NCBI GenBank assembly: GCA_044352985.1
Contig: JBILCU010000008.1
Span: forward strand, 119,169-183,168
DNA length: 64,000 bases
Source of the DNA: JADJDM01 sp044352985
GTDB lineage: Bacteria; Bacteroidota; Bacteroidia; B-17B0; Aurantibacillaceae
Reading direction: 5' to 3'
The notes under the pieces: model-generated
Seen by the model: only the letters and a program-made list of their open reading frames with translations
Told to the model about the DNA's origin: nothing
Databases searched by the model: none
Translations under genes and position numbers: made by a program
Part shown: positions 45,534 through 54,933 of the stretch, in pieces
How the letters are laid out: every line of letters starts with the position of its first letter
Numbering within the stretch: position 1 is the stretch's first letter

Positions 45534-46625
45534 ATGAAGATTTTACTTTTAGGAGACATCGCATCTTCCCACCTTGAAAAATGGGCAATTTCATTAAGTC
45601 AAAATGGAATAGAGGTTGGTATTTTTTCATTTAATCATTCTGAGGTTGAATGGTGGAAAGATCAAGTTAAAATAACTGTATTATATCAAAACTCTGAAAA
45701 AAAATCTTCGAGTTCTATATTCACAAAACTTTCTTACTTGTTATTAATCGGTAAAATTAAAAAAGCAATTCAATCATTTCGTCCTAATGTGCTTCATGCT
45801 CATTATGCAAGTAGTTATGGATTAATTGGAAGATTAAGCGGTTTCCATCCTTTAGTTGTTTCAGTTTGGGGAACCGATGTGATGAAATTTCCATTACACA
45901 ATTTCATCAATAAACAAATTATTATTAAAAATCTGGAGAATGCAGACTTAATTTGCGCAACTTCAAATGTTCTAAAATCGTATTGCGAAAAGTATAGTCA
46001 TAAAAATAGTGTAGTAATTCCTTTTGGGATTAATTTTGAGCAATTTCATTTTTCGGAAAAGAAAACTAAAAATGAAATTGTAATTGGCTGTGTAAAATCG
46101 CTTGAGCCAATATACCGAATTGATTTGTTGATAGAGGCTTTTCCTTTTATTCAACAAAAATGTAAAGGAGTTGTTATGAAACTTTTAATAGTTGGCGGTG
46201 GAAGTATGGAGCAGGAATTAAAAGAAAAAGTTAAAAACTTAGGAATAGAAGATTCAGTTGAATTTACCGGAAAGGTGCCTCATAATGATGTTCCGTCATA
46301 TTATAAAAAAATGGATATTTTTTGCAACTTATCGGAATATGAAAGCTTTGGAGTTTCAATTATAGAAGCAATGGCCTGTGGTGCTACTGTTATTTCTACA
46401 CAAACTGATGGTGCTAAGGAAATCATTTTGAATGATGTAAACGGAATATTAATTGAAATAGGCGACCTCGAACAGCTTGTTGACAAAACTACTGAATTAG
46501 TTAAAAGCACGAATCAAAGAAAAAAACTATCAGAAAATGCATTGAAAGATGTAAAACAAAAATATGATTGGAAAAATAATGTACATGAAATGATAAATCA
46601 TTATCATAAAATATCCAGAACTTAA
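45534..46625 (+). CDS. GT4 family glycosyltransferase
   Basis: A 363-residue retaining enzyme. The start MKILLLGDIASSHLEKWAISL, VSVWGTDVM in the acceptor half and the donor-site blocks IGCVKSLEPIYRIDLLIEAF, LLIVGGGSMEQEL and ESFGVSIIEAMACG place it clearly in GT4. It is alone on the plus strand, divergent from the GT2 gene across 149 AT-rich bp, so it has its own promoter. Confidence 0.92.
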   Translation: MKILLLGDIASSHLEKWAISLSQNGIEVGIFSFNHSEVEWWKDQVKITVLYQNSEKKSSSSIFTKLSYLLLIGKIKKAIQSFRPNVLHAHYASSYGLIGRLSGFHPLVVSVWGTDVMKFPLHNFINKQIIIKNLENADLICATSNVLKSYCEKYSHKNSVVIPFGINFEQFHFSEKKTKNEIVIGCVKSLEPIYRIDLLIEAFPFIQQKCKGVVMKLLIVGGGSMEQELKEKVKNLGIEDSVEFTGKVPHNDVPSYYKKMDIFCNLSEYESFGVSIIEAMACGATVISTQTDGAKEIILNDVNGILIEIGDLEQLVDKTTELVKSTNQRKKLSENALKDVKQKYDWKNNVHEMINHYHKISRT

Positions 46626-46651
46626 TCAATTATATTTATTTCTCTAACAAA

Positions 46652-48697
46652 TCACAACTCTTTTAGGTAAGCTCCGTCAAACGTATTGGTAACATTACCC
46701 AAATGTTGTTTCTCTATGTACTTTCGAGTTCTAAAATCAATACTGCCATCAATGATGATATGTTTAGCCGTTTCAGAATTGATGCCTTTTAAATAAGGAT
46801 TTTTTGTAAAGATTAAATAATCCAGCGATAATGATTCCACGTCATAATTCATTAAGGTATCATTAACTAAAATGCCTATATTTTTTTTATTAATTTCCAT
46901 ATAATGGAAACCACTTTTTAGCTTCATTAATTCGGTTTTACGAATGTTGTTGGCAATTCGGTTAGGTTTGGCAACCTTATTCAATTTAATTACTGAACTA
47001 TCAGAACAGGTGTAAGAATAAGAAATACCATCTTTAAAAACATCTATTCCTGTTTCACCTTTAAGATGGTAAACTATAAGTTTATTCGTTGTGGTAAAAA
47101 CACCTTTAATGGCAAATAGTACTAAAATAATACACGTCAATAATGAAAGCATCCCTGTTTGAAAATTCTTCTTTATAAAAAAATGCGTAGAGAAACCAAT
47201 CAAAATAAAAAACATTACGGTTTCTAATAATGAAATTTTAGCGTCTGAAATATTAAGATAGCTGAAACCATCTAAGAACAATGTGATTTGATTCATCCAT
47301 TCAACAGATATGGAAAGCAAATACGTTATTACACTTGCTAACCATTTTATCGGACTAATAGCAACTAATATCATAGCTCCAAACATTACAACATATGAAA
47401 GTGGGATAACGACTAAATTAGAAATGAAAAACAAAACTGGAAACTGTCCGAAATAAAAAAGAGAAATAGGTAAAGTAACCAGTTGCGCACTAATTGAAAT
47501 GGCAGTAGTTTGCCATAATTTCTTCAGCCATTTATTATTGGGTTTCCACCAGTTATCAATGTATGGATAAAAGAAAACAATGCCGGCAACAGCAACATAG
47601 GATAACTGAAAACCTATATCCAAAATTAAATTCGGCTCAAAAAGCAAAATAACAAAAGCACTTGCCAATAACGTATTGTAAATATTCCCTTTTCTGTTAA
47701 TGATGGTGCTAATGATTATAAATGAAAACATGCTTGCAGAACGAACAACAGATGGAGATAAACCTGTTAATGCCGCATAAAACCAAATGCAAGCAAGCAT
47801 CAATATTCCTTTAACCAAATTATAAAACCGATTGTTGGGCAAACGAATTAAAAAATTTAGAATCAGAAAAACTAATCCCACATGCAAACCTGAAACAGAA
47901 AGTACATGCAAGGTTCCAGTAGCTGAATAGGCATTCAATAATTCTTTGGAAATTTCATCATCATAGCCCAATAACAATGCTGATGTAATGGCTAATTTAT
48001 CTCCACTTAATCCGTGTGATTTTAAAACTTTGATTAAATGATTTTTTAGTTGATCGGCATACCTAAAAAAAGTTGGTTGCTCATTACTTTTTATTTGTTT
48101 GAACTCATCCGATTTCAAATAAAGCTGATGAAAAATACCTTTTCCTTTTAAGTAAGCCCTATAGTTAAATTCAAACGGATTTTTAGGTTCAGGTATTTCC
48201 GATAACCGATTTTTAAACTGAATAAAATCTCCAAGCTCTACTAACGAATCTGATATTGGTAAATACACCAATACGTTGCCTTCGCAATCCTGCACCTTAT
48301 TATTAACAAGCATTTGATTTATGGAAACCGTAGTTTTTAGATTTCTTAAACCTGATTTTTTTGGAATATCTTTTACGTAACACTTAAATTCGGTTGATTG
48401 ATTAATTGATAAATTAGTGTAATGATTTTTCCTGTTCAATGGCTGTTGTAAGTAAACACATTGTAAGCCAAAGAAAAAGAATAACACATGTACAACGATT
48501 CCAAAAAGTGATTTTAATACGTTGGTTTTTGTTTTAAATATCAAAAAATAACAAGCGACTAAAACAAAATAAAAAAACAAGAGCTCTGAAAAAACACTTT
48601 TATTGGGCTGCAAAAAAAGATAGGTTAAAACACCACTTACAAAAGGAATAAAGAACCTTAAAAATGGAATTTTCTGAAAAAGTTTTTTTGTATTCAA
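46652..48697 (-). CDS. comEC: ComEC/Rec2 family DNA-uptake channel protein
   Basis: An inner-membrane channel thought to carry single-stranded DNA into the cytoplasm during natural transformation. The 681 residues have an N-terminal DUF4131-type part (about 1-200, with three helices and an OB-like soluble domain) and the Competence domain (about 215-530), with LLLGYDDEISKELLNAYSATGTLHVLSVSGLHVGLVF and LTGLSPSVVRSASMF. The C-terminal metallo-beta-lactamase-like domain of longer ComEC proteins is absent or reduced, as in many Bacteroidota. It could also be inactive in transformation; other com genes are not in view. Confidence 0.9.
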   Translation of the reverse strand: MNTKKLFQKIPFLRFFIPFVSGVLTYLFLQPNKSVFSELLFFYFVLVACYFLIFKTKTNVLKSLFGIVVHVLFFFFGLQCVYLQQPLNRKNHYTNLSINQSTEFKCYVKDIPKKSGLRNLKTTVSINQMLVNNKVQDCEGNVLVYLPISDSLVELGDFIQFKNRLSEIPEPKNPFEFNYRAYLKGKGIFHQLYLKSDEFKQIKSNEQPTFFRYADQLKNHLIKVLKSHGLSGDKLAITSALLLGYDDEISKELLNAYSATGTLHVLSVSGLHVGLVFLILNFLIRLPNNRFYNLVKGILMLACIWFYAALTGLSPSVVRSASMFSFIIISTIINRKGNIYNTLLASAFVILLFEPNLILDIGFQLSYVAVAGIVFFYPYIDNWWKPNNKWLKKLWQTTAISISAQLVTLPISLFYFGQFPVLFFISNLVVIPLSYVVMFGAMILVAISPIKWLASVITYLLSISVEWMNQITLFLDGFSYLNISDAKISLLETVMFFILIGFSTHFFIKKNFQTGMLSLLTCIILVLFAIKGVFTTTNKLIVYHLKGETGIDVFKDGISYSYTCSDSSVIKLNKVAKPNRIANNIRKTELMKLKSGFHYMEINKKNIGILVNDTLMNYDVESLSLDYLIFTKNPYLKGINSETAKHIIIDGSIDFRTRKYIEKQHLGNVTNTFDGAYLKEL

Positions 48698-48733
48698 TGT
48701 CGATTAATACAATTGAACTTGAATAAAACCGAC

Positions 48734-50335
48734 TTACTTTAACGCCGCAGCAACAAAACTTACAAATAAAGGATGTGGATTTGTAACTGTGCTTTTATAT
48801 TCAGGATGAAATTGAACGCCCATAAACCAAGGATGATTAGTGGCTTCAACAATTTCAACTAATCCTGCTTCAGGATTAATGCCCGACAGAATCAATCCTG
48901 CTGCTTTAAATTGTTTGAGGTATTCGTTATTGAATTCGTAACGATGGCGATGACGCTCCTGAATTTCTTTTTTTCCATAAACTTCAAATGCCTTAGTTCC
49001 TTCTTCTAGCTTACAAGAATATGAACCAAGACGCATGGTGCCACCCATATGAGAAATTGTTTTTTGATTTTCCAATAAATCAATTACCGGACTGCTGGTT
49101 GCAGGGTTCATTTCTCTACTGTGTGCATCTTTTAAGCCTAACACGTTTCTTGCAAATTCAATAACAGCACATTGCATGCCCAGACAAATACCTAAAAACG
49201 GAATTTTATTTTCTCTGGCGTATTTTATAGTAGCAATTTTTCCTTCAATGCCTCTGTTTCCAAAACCCGGAGCTACTAAAATTGCTTTTAGTCCACTCAT
49301 TTTTTCACTTACATTTTCTTCGGTTATACTTTCAGAATGGATCCATTCTAATTGCACTTTCACTTCATTTACGGCACCTGCATGAATAAATGCCTCTGAA
49401 ATTGATTTATAGGATTCTTTTAATTCAACATATTTACCAACCAACCCAATTTTTACTTCTTGTTTGGGATGACTTAAACGGTTAAGAAATTCTTTCCATT
49501 TCACTAAATCAGGTTCACCGCTAATTTTATATCCTAATTTTTTTAAAACGATTACATCCAGTTTTTCTTCAGCCATTAAAAGCGGGACTTCGTAAATGGT
49601 TGAAGCATCCAATGCTTCAATAACTGATTCCTCAGCAACATTACAGAATAATGCAATTTTTCTTCTAATGTCTTTTGTGATATGATGCTCAGCACGGCAA
49701 ACTAAAATGTCCGGTTGTACACCATATTCTAAAAGTAATTTTACCGAGTGTTGTGTTGGTTTAGTTTTTAATTCACCGGAAGTAGATAAATAAGGCAATA
49801 ATGTAAGATGAATTACAATGCAATCTTCTGGCATTTCCCATTTTAACTGACGAACAGCCTCAACATAAGGAAGTGATTCTATATCACCAACTGTTCCGCC
49901 AATTTCTGTAATTACAAATTCGTATTTACCGGTTTTGCCAAGTATTTTAATTCTGTTTTTTATTTCATCGGTAATGTGAGGAATTACCTGAACTGTTTTA
50001 CCTAAAAAATCACCTTTTCGTTCTTTCTCAATTACGCTTTGATAAATTCTTCCTGTGGTAACGTTATTTGCTTGTGAGGTAGAAACACCTAAAAAACGTT
50101 CGTAATGCCCCAAATCCAAATCTGTTTCGGCACCATCATCAGTAACATAACATTCTCCATGTTCGTATGGATTTAAAGTACCCGGATCTACATTAATATA
50201 TGGATCGAGTTTTTGAATGGTTACAGAATGACCTCTTGCTTGTAATAATTTTGCTAATGAAGCTGAAATTATTCCTTTACCGAGTGAAGAAGTTACACCA
50301 CCTGTAACGAAAATGTATTTGGAAGTTGTTGACAT
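48734..50335 (-). CDS. pyrG: CTP synthase
   Basis: Makes CTP from UTP, ATP and glutamine. The 533 residues are of normal length. The synthetase domain begins with YIFVTGGVTSSLGKGIISAS and contains QKLDPYINVDPGTLNPYEHG. The class I glutaminase domain (about 290-533) has LVAPGFGNRG, the nucleophile Cys in FLGICLGMQ (near residue 380) and the His-Glu pair in VQFHPEY. A Bacteroidota -7 element (50371-50364) precedes it. No feature is missing. Confidence 0.97.
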   Translation of the reverse strand: MSTTSKYIFVTGGVTSSLGKGIISASLAKLLQARGHSVTIQKLDPYINVDPGTLNPYEHGECYVTDDGAETDLDLGHYERFLGVSTSQANNVTTGRIYQSVIEKERKGDFLGKTVQVIPHITDEIKNRIKILGKTGKYEFVITEIGGTVGDIESLPYVEAVRQLKWEMPEDCIVIHLTLLPYLSTSGELKTKPTQHSVKLLLEYGVQPDILVCRAEHHITKDIRRKIALFCNVAEESVIEALDASTIYEVPLLMAEEKLDVIVLKKLGYKISGEPDLVKWKEFLNRLSHPKQEVKIGLVGKYVELKESYKSISEAFIHAGAVNEVKVQLEWIHSESITEENVSEKMSGLKAILVAPGFGNRGIEGKIATIKYARENKIPFLGICLGMQCAVIEFARNVLGLKDAHSREMNPATSSPVIDLLENQKTISHMGGTMRLGSYSCKLEEGTKAFEVYGKKEIQERHRHRYEFNNEYLKQFKAAGLILSGINPEAGLVEIVEATNHPWFMGVQFHPEYKSTVTNPHPLFVSFVAAALK

Positions 50336-50363
50336 ACAGTTTTTGTTTTTAAAAAACTGCGCG

Positions 50364-50371
50364 CAAAGATA
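50364..50371 (-). promoter_or_regulatory. Putative -7 promoter element of pyrG
   Basis: TATCTTTG on the minus strand matches TAnnTTTG and ends 28 nt before the pyrG ATG. I see no good TTG at the expected -33 distance, so the call rests on one box. Confidence 0.4.
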
Positions 50372-50432
50372 GAATAATTAAATTGGAAAAAAGTAATTTT
50401 GTTTAATAAAATAAACTTTCGATTAAAACAAA

Positions 50433-51539
50433 TTATTTTCCAAAAATTTCTCCCAGTTTAGCTTGTAATTCTTCACCTCTTAGGTTTTTGGCTACAATTT
50501 TCCCTTCTTTATCTACTAAAATATTTTGCGGTATACTTGTAATTCCATAAAGTTTCCCTACTTCATTTCCCCAGCCACCTAAATCAGAAACATGAGTCCA
50601 TGTTAAACGGTCTTTTTCGATTGCTTTTAACCAATTTTCTTTTTTACTATCAAATGAAACGCCTAACACCTCAAAACCTTTATCTTTATATGTTTCAAAA
50701 GCCCTAACCACATTTGGATTTTCAGCTCTGCATGGTCCACACCAACTTGCCCAGAAATCAACTAATACATATTTTCCCTGGTAAGATGAAAGCTTAACCG
50801 GTTTTCCGTTTACATCGTTTTGAACAAAATCAGTTGCTTTATAACCTATGGAAGTACCACGTACAGAATTTACCTTATCGCTTATTAATTTACCAAACTT
50901 GCTATTTTGAACTTCAGGTGTAAATTGCGCATACAATTGTTCCATGTAGGCAACTTGCGGATCTTCCTGAGAAACGTTAAATAAGGAATAAGCAGCTACA
51001 ACTGAGTTGTTATTTCTTAAAATAAAATATGCCACAGAATCCATAAAAGAACCACGAAGTTTCATGTATTGTTGCTGAAGTTCAACCATACGTTGCTGAT
51101 TGCCCTGTTGCTGTGCCATTTGAAATTCCATAGTCAATTGGTTTTTAACCTCTTCATGTGAGCGATTAAGTTTAAGATAATTCATATACACTTCCTGAGA
51201 TTTACCCGCACTCACCTGCGACTGCATAAAATTGGCATAATTTCCATTTATGTTTACCTCACCCCCATCAACAAAAAAGATTAAAAATTGCTGAGTGGAA
51301 GGATTGGTATATAACCAATACATATTCGGTTCAGGAGTTTCTCCCTTAAATTTAAATTCGTTACCAGAAATTTTAACCGAATCGGTTACTAATTTGTCAT
51401 CCCATTTATGAGATAAGTATATAAAATTACCCTTTGGTAATCCTTCTATTTTACCATTAATCGTAAAACTTTTACTTTTTTGAGCAAATGAAAATGAAAC
51501 AACCAACAAGGATAATGCGAATGCTATTTTTGTAAACAT
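50433..51539 (-). CDS. TlpA-like thioredoxin-fold protein with DUF4369 domain
   Basis: A 368-residue exported protein with a signal peptide (1-19). The N-terminal DUF4369 domain (about 22-120) shows FTINGKIEGLPKGNFIYLSHK. A helical middle part has Gln-rich segments. The C-terminal redox domain (about 230-368) has YVLVDFWASWCGPCRAENPNV (CGPC active site), FEVLGVSFD and a cis-Pro loop GITSIPQNILVDKEG. Members reduce disulfides in the periplasm of Bacteroidota, often for cytochrome maturation; the exact client is unknown. Confidence 0.9.
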   Translation of the reverse strand: MFTKIAFALSLLVVSFSFAQKSKSFTINGKIEGLPKGNFIYLSHKWDDKLVTDSVKISGNEFKFKGETPEPNMYWLYTNPSTQQFLIFFVDGGEVNINGNYANFMQSQVSAGKSQEVYMNYLKLNRSHEEVKNQLTMEFQMAQQQGNQQRMVELQQQYMKLRGSFMDSVAYFILRNNNSVVAAYSLFNVSQEDPQVAYMEQLYAQFTPEVQNSKFGKLISDKVNSVRGTSIGYKATDFVQNDVNGKPVKLSSYQGKYVLVDFWASWCGPCRAENPNVVRAFETYKDKGFEVLGVSFDSKKENWLKAIEKDRLTWTHVSDLGGWGNEVGKLYGITSIPQNILVDKEGKIVAKNLRGEELQAKLGEIFGK

Positions 51540-51676
51540 ACTTTTTTTATTATTTCGCCAAATTACTAAATAAATAATGACAAACAGTGGCTAATGCATT
51601 GTTTTACATTTTTTTAGAATATTTATTTTTTTAAGTTGCTTATTAAACATAAAATTTATCATTATGCTTTTATAGT

Positions 51677-51684
51677 TATCTTTG
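51677..51684 (+). promoter_or_regulatory. Putative -7 promoter element before the SCO-like gene
   Basis: TATCTTTG matches TAnnTTTG and lies 26 nt upstream of the ATG at 51710, in the divergent gap. No clear -33 TTG is seen. Confidence 0.4.
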
Positions 51685-51709
51685 CCCGAATTTAAATTCA
51701 GGAAAATTC

Positions 51710-52396
51710 ATGAAAAAAAAAATAATTCTGCTCACCATTATTTTAATTCCATCTCTCATTTATTTTTTCTTCGAATTATCTGAGGTTAATTTTAAAAAAA
51801 TGGCTTATTATGGGCCTAAAAAAGTAGCTCAAAATGGAGATACTTTATATTATTCGCTTCCGGATAATGCGTTAGATTTTGGCACTTTTTATAAATCTGC
51901 TACTGATTCATTAGGTGAACTCGTCAACAAATTACCTAAAACAAATAATAGCTTTCTTATTATTTTTTGTGATAAAAATCAAGAAAATAAATTAGCCGGT
52001 ATACTTGAGTTAGAAAAATATAAAAAAGAAAAACTGGATTTAATTGATTTAAAAATTGTTCAGGTTCAGGATTCGTTGCCTTTTAGAAATGATTCTTTAT
52101 TTTATGTAAACAGATTAATTAAGCAATTTGGTATTCAAACAAAAAGCATTTCATTAACCACTGTAAAAGATGGGCAACAAGAATTTGAGGAAATAAGAGC
52201 TTTTTATTTTGCTCAAAAACCGATACATGTATTCAATTATTTTGCTGTATTAGTTGACAAGGAAAGGCATATTCGCGGATATTACGATCCCACTTTTGTT
52301 TCTGAAGTTAAACGTATGATTGAAGAGTATAAACATTTAGTTTTAAAAGATGAACATGCAGGAATGCAAGAAAATAATAAAATTGAAAGTAAATAG
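51710..52396 (+). CDS. SCO1-like protein without the copper-binding cysteines
   Basis: A 228-residue protein with an N-terminal membrane anchor (about 5-22). Its C-terminal part, FNYFAVLVDKERHIRGYYDPTF, aligns by eye with the SCO protein 0.3 kb downstream (FLLLIDKQKRIRGTYDGTD), and both share the GPKK/GAKK-x-NGDT/NNDT opening. Where the true SCO has CxxxC this protein has none, and its only Cys (IIFCDKN) lies elsewhere. It is therefore a degenerate or repurposed thioredoxin-fold relative. It may work structurally in cytochrome oxidase assembly beside its partner. Confidence 0.6.
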   Translation: MKKKIILLTIILIPSLIYFFFELSEVNFKKMAYYGPKKVAQNGDTLYYSLPDNALDFGTFYKSATDSLGELVNKLPKTNNSFLIIFCDKNQENKLAGILELEKYKKEKLDLIDLKIVQVQDSLPFRNDSLFYVNRLIKQFGIQTKSISLTTVKDGQQEFEEIRAFYFAQKPIHVFNYFAVLVDKERHIRGYYDPTFVSEVKRMIEEYKHLVLKDEHAGMQENNKIESK

Positions 52397-52460
52397 AATT
52401 TTATCATAATTAGTTTGTATTTGTAGATGATAATTTTAGATTTAAATTCTTTGATTAAAT

Positions 52461-52640
52461 GCTCGGCCGAATTTTAGATTTTACCCGAGCGCAGGCAACG
52501 AACAAACGCGGTGCCGATTCGGGTGAATGCTTTTTTTAGGGCAGCCAGGTGGAATGGCTGACCGTTAAGAAAAAAGCAGAGAGTGAGAGCAATCGTTTGT
52601 TCTTGATTTTTTTGCTACTTTTTTTATCAAGAAAAAAAGT
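52461..52640. repeat. GC-richer structured intergenic element
   Basis: The 288-bp gap between the two SCO-type genes contains about 180 bp with much higher G+C than its surroundings and several inverted repeats. These are GCTCGG (52461) with CCGAGC (52485), GCTTTTTTT (52529) with AAAAAAGC (52570) enclosing CAGCCA/TGGCTG, and CGAACAAACG (52499) with CGTTTGTTC (52594). It has no credible frame. It looks like a dispersed non-coding repeat, MITE-like element or structured RNA; I cannot decide which. Confidence 0.5.
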
Positions 52641-52684
52641 AGAAGTTAAATAAATAGTACTTTTAAGTGAACCATAAATAGAAA

Positions 52685-53323
52685 ATGAAAAAAATAATTG
52701 CAATAAGTATTTTAATCTTAATTAGTTGTATTTCTTGTAAAGAGGAAAAAAAAGAAAACAACTCTCCCCTACTACTTCCGGTTTTAGGAGCAAAAAAACT
52801 GAACAATAACGACACCATATACCACACAATTGCTCCATTTTCATTAATCAATCAATATGGCGATACGATAAGCGATAAAACAACAATTGATAAAATTTAT
52901 ATAGCGAATTTCTTTTTTGCTACCTGCCAAAGTATTTGCCCCAGAATGAACACACAACTAGGCAGAGTGCAGGATAGTTTAAAAAACGACAATGAAGTAC
53001 TATTTTTATCACACACCGTAAACCCAATGCACGATACAGTTGAAGTTTTAGCTGAATATGCGGCTAAATATGGTGCCATAAAAAACAAATGGCATTTACT
53101 CACAGGTAAAAAATCGGAAATTTATGATTTAGGTAAAAATAGCTACCTCATTAATGCTGTTGAAGACGATGGTTCAGAAGAAGGATTTATCCACAGCGAA
53201 TTTTTATTATTGATTGATAAACAAAAAAGAATTAGAGGAACTTACGATGGTACAGATAGTATTATGGTAAATAAATTAATTGAAGACATTAAACTTTTAA
53301 AAACTGAAAAAAATGAGCAATAA
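52685..53323 (+). CDS. SCO1/SenC family copper-binding assembly protein
   Basis: Delivers copper to, or reduces, the CuA site of cytochrome c oxidase. The 212-residue product is a lipoprotein (LISCISC, lipobox Cys15 or Cys18). The thioredoxin-like fold has the copper ligands C81 and C85 in FFFATCQSICPRM and H170 in GFIHSEFLLLID. DUF420 follows with an 11-bp overlap. This SCO-DUF420 order is common downstream of oxidase genes in Bacteroidota, but the oxidase itself is not in this window. Confidence 0.93.
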   Translation: MKKIIAISILILISCISCKEEKKENNSPLLLPVLGAKKLNNNDTIYHTIAPFSLINQYGDTISDKTTIDKIYIANFFFATCQSICPRMNTQLGRVQDSLKNDNEVLFLSHTVNPMHDTVEVLAEYAAKYGAIKNKWHLLTGKKSEIYDLGKNSYLINAVEDDGSEEGFIHSEFLLLIDKQKRIRGTYDGTDSIMVNKLIEDIKLLKTEKNEQ

Positions 53324-53885
53324 GCAAGCATATTGGTGGTCAGCAATTTTAACCATTGTTGTGATGGGAGCTGTAATTGTATTGAACCGACACGTATTAC
53401 CTGTGCCCGAGCAAATACCTACTTTTATATTTAGTTTACCCCAATTAATTGCTCTTACCAATGCCATTGTAAGTGTATTATTAATTTTTAGTTTTATAAG
53501 TATAAAAAACAAAAATGTAGCGTTACATAAAAAACTAAATATTTCTGCCATGGCGCTCTCTGTTTTGTTTTTGGTAATGTATGTAACGGCTCATTATTTT
53601 ATACCTGACACAAGATTTGGCGATATAAACCACGATCAAATTATGGATGAACAGGAAATAGCAAATGCCGGCATCATGCGAAAAGTTTATTTTTTCATTT
53701 TAAGTTCGCATATTTTATTGGCAGGAATTGTTTTCCCTATGGTGTTAATTACATTTCATTATGGGTGGACAAAACAAGTGGAGAAACATAAAAAACTAGC
53801 TCGTTATACTTTTCCGTTGTGGTTGTATGTTGCAGTTACCGGTGTTGTGGTTTATTTTATGATTAAACCTTACTATAACTTTTAA
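53313..53885 (+). CDS. DUF420 family membrane protein
   Basis: A 190-residue inner-membrane protein with about five helices. The core WLALHKKLNISAMALSVLFLV-type segment (ALHKKLNISAM), TAHYFIPDTRFGD, ILSSHILLAGIVFPMVLITF and LARYTFPLWLYVAVTGVVVY match DUF420, which is associated with cytochrome c oxidase assembly. It overlaps SCO by 11 bp and the next gene by one base (TAATG), so the three form one operon. Confidence 0.9.
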   Translation: MSNKQAYWWSAILTIVVMGAVIVLNRHVLPVPEQIPTFIFSLPQLIALTNAIVSVLLIFSFISIKNKNVALHKKLNISAMALSVLFLVMYVTAHYFIPDTRFGDINHDQIMDEQEIANAGIMRKVYFFILSSHILLAGIVFPMVLITFHYGWTKQVEKHKKLARYTFPLWLYVAVTGVVVYFMIKPYYNF

Positions 53886-54256
53886 TGAAAAAATCATCCT
53901 GCCATAAACTAATTGTCTTATTTGGACTCTTACTTTTTATGATAGTAGTACAGGATGGATTTTCGCAATGTGCCATGTGCAAGGCAGCTGCCGAAAGCAA
54001 TTTAGAGAACGACCCAAAATCGATTGCGCGTGGTTTAAACAAAGGCATTTTGTTTTTAATGGCAATACCTTATGTAATTGTTGGACTTATTTTTAGAGAT
54101 GATGTTGTACAGATTTTTAAAAACATCCGAACCCAACAAAAAATTGAATTAAGTAACGAAAGAAAGCAATGGTTACGATTTGCCCTTTTGTTTGCTACCA
54201 TTTTAATAATACTCTTCCTGATTTTTCTTAAGGTGCAGTATGATACGATGGGTTAA
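53885..54256 (+). CDS. Small exported membrane protein with CxxC
   Basis: A 123-residue protein with a signal-like helix (about 8-24) followed at once by QCAMCKAAAESNLEN, a CxxC pair on the periplasmic side. Two more helices (about 54-68 and 96-118) follow. A conserved companion of SCO/DUF420 in Bacteroidota, to my recollection, without a named function. The CxxC next to a copper chaperone suggests metal or redox handling, which is inference. Closes the operon before the terminator at 54261. Confidence 0.7.
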   Translation: MKKSSCHKLIVLFGLLLFMIVVQDGFSQCAMCKAAAESNLENDPKSIARGLNKGILFLMAIPYVIVGLIFRDDVVQIFKNIRTQQKIELSNERKQWLRFALLFATILIILFLIFLKVQYDTMG

Positions 54257-54260
54257 AATT

Positions 54261-54290
54261 AAAGAGACGAATAAAATTCGTCTCTTTTTT
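54261..54290 (+). terminator. Terminator of the SCO-DUF420 operon
   Basis: AAAGAGACGAAT, a 3-nt loop and ATTCGTCTCTTT form a perfect 12-bp stem with a T run, 5 bp after the stop codon. Confidence 0.85.
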
Positions 54291-54314
54291 AAGATAATTT
54301 TTTCTAGTAATTTT

Positions 54315-54560
54315 CTAGTAAAATGGATAAGAATCTAAATTTCTTACTATCAGATAAAACATACTAACTAATAAGGTATATGTAGGTTTTATTTCAAATT
54401 TTTTAAAATAAAATTCATTCAAAAAAAACAACAATAGTGGAATAGTTAATATATTATAATTTAAAGATTTAATTATATCTAATTGAATTAATGAAATTAT
54501 AGATCTACAGAATCCACATAATGGGCATTTAAGATTAGTTATAATTTCAAATAAGCACAT
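54315..54560 (-). CDS. Small DUF2752-like membrane protein
   Basis: An 81-residue protein. LKCPLCGFCRSIISLIQLDIIKSLNYNIL matches the DUF2752 core (CPxCGxxR...GD...A...N), although here Gly-Asp is replaced by Leu-Asp. Two helices follow. The N-terminus is short compared with most members. Lies 5 bp after the next minus-strand gene upstream, so probably co-transcribed. Function unknown. Confidence 0.65.
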   Translation of the reverse strand: MCLFEIITNLKCPLCGFCRSIISLIQLDIIKSLNYNILTIPLLLFFLNEFYFKKFEIKPTYTLLVSMFYLIVRNLDSYPFY

Positions 54561-54565
54561 CTAAG

Positions 54566-54850
54566 TTAAGAAGTAACCTTTTCTTCAATTAAATTACCTG
54601 AAGAATCAAATGAAATTCTAATTCGCTGTTCTTTACCTTCTTTATATTTTAAGTACCAAACTATTCCCCAAAAGCAAGTCATAAAAGTTAAGAAGCCATG
54701 TAGCAAATTATTTACGTTTCCTTTTTTACTTAATACACATTCGAAACGTTTGTTGTTTTTATCTACAATCGTCCAACCTTGCAAGGTAAGTGAAGATACT
54801 TTTTTATTAAATCTCTCTTCAATTTCTTCTTTGTTAATTTCTTGTGACAT
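54566..54850 (-). CDS. Small hypothetical protein with a membrane hairpin
   Basis: Not recognised. The 94-residue product has a charged helical N-terminus, a middle beta part (LTLQGWTIVDKNNKRFECVLSKKG), a hydrophobic segment LLHGFLTFMTCFWGIVWYL (about 51-70) and a beta C-terminus. The layout resembles short membrane proteins of unknown function found near HTH genes. It diverges from the HTH gene across a 137-bp gap holding palindromes. Confidence 0.6.
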   Translation of the reverse strand: MSQEINKEEIEERFNKKVSSLTLQGWTIVDKNNKRFECVLSKKGNVNNLLHGFLTFMTCFWGIVWYLKYKEGKEQRIRISFDSSGNLIEEKVTS

Positions 54851-54933
54851 GAATTTTATAATTAATTAATCCTACTCATAGGCTTTTCGGAATCCGCCTT
54901 TTTACATTTAATACAAAATTATAAAAAAACTAA

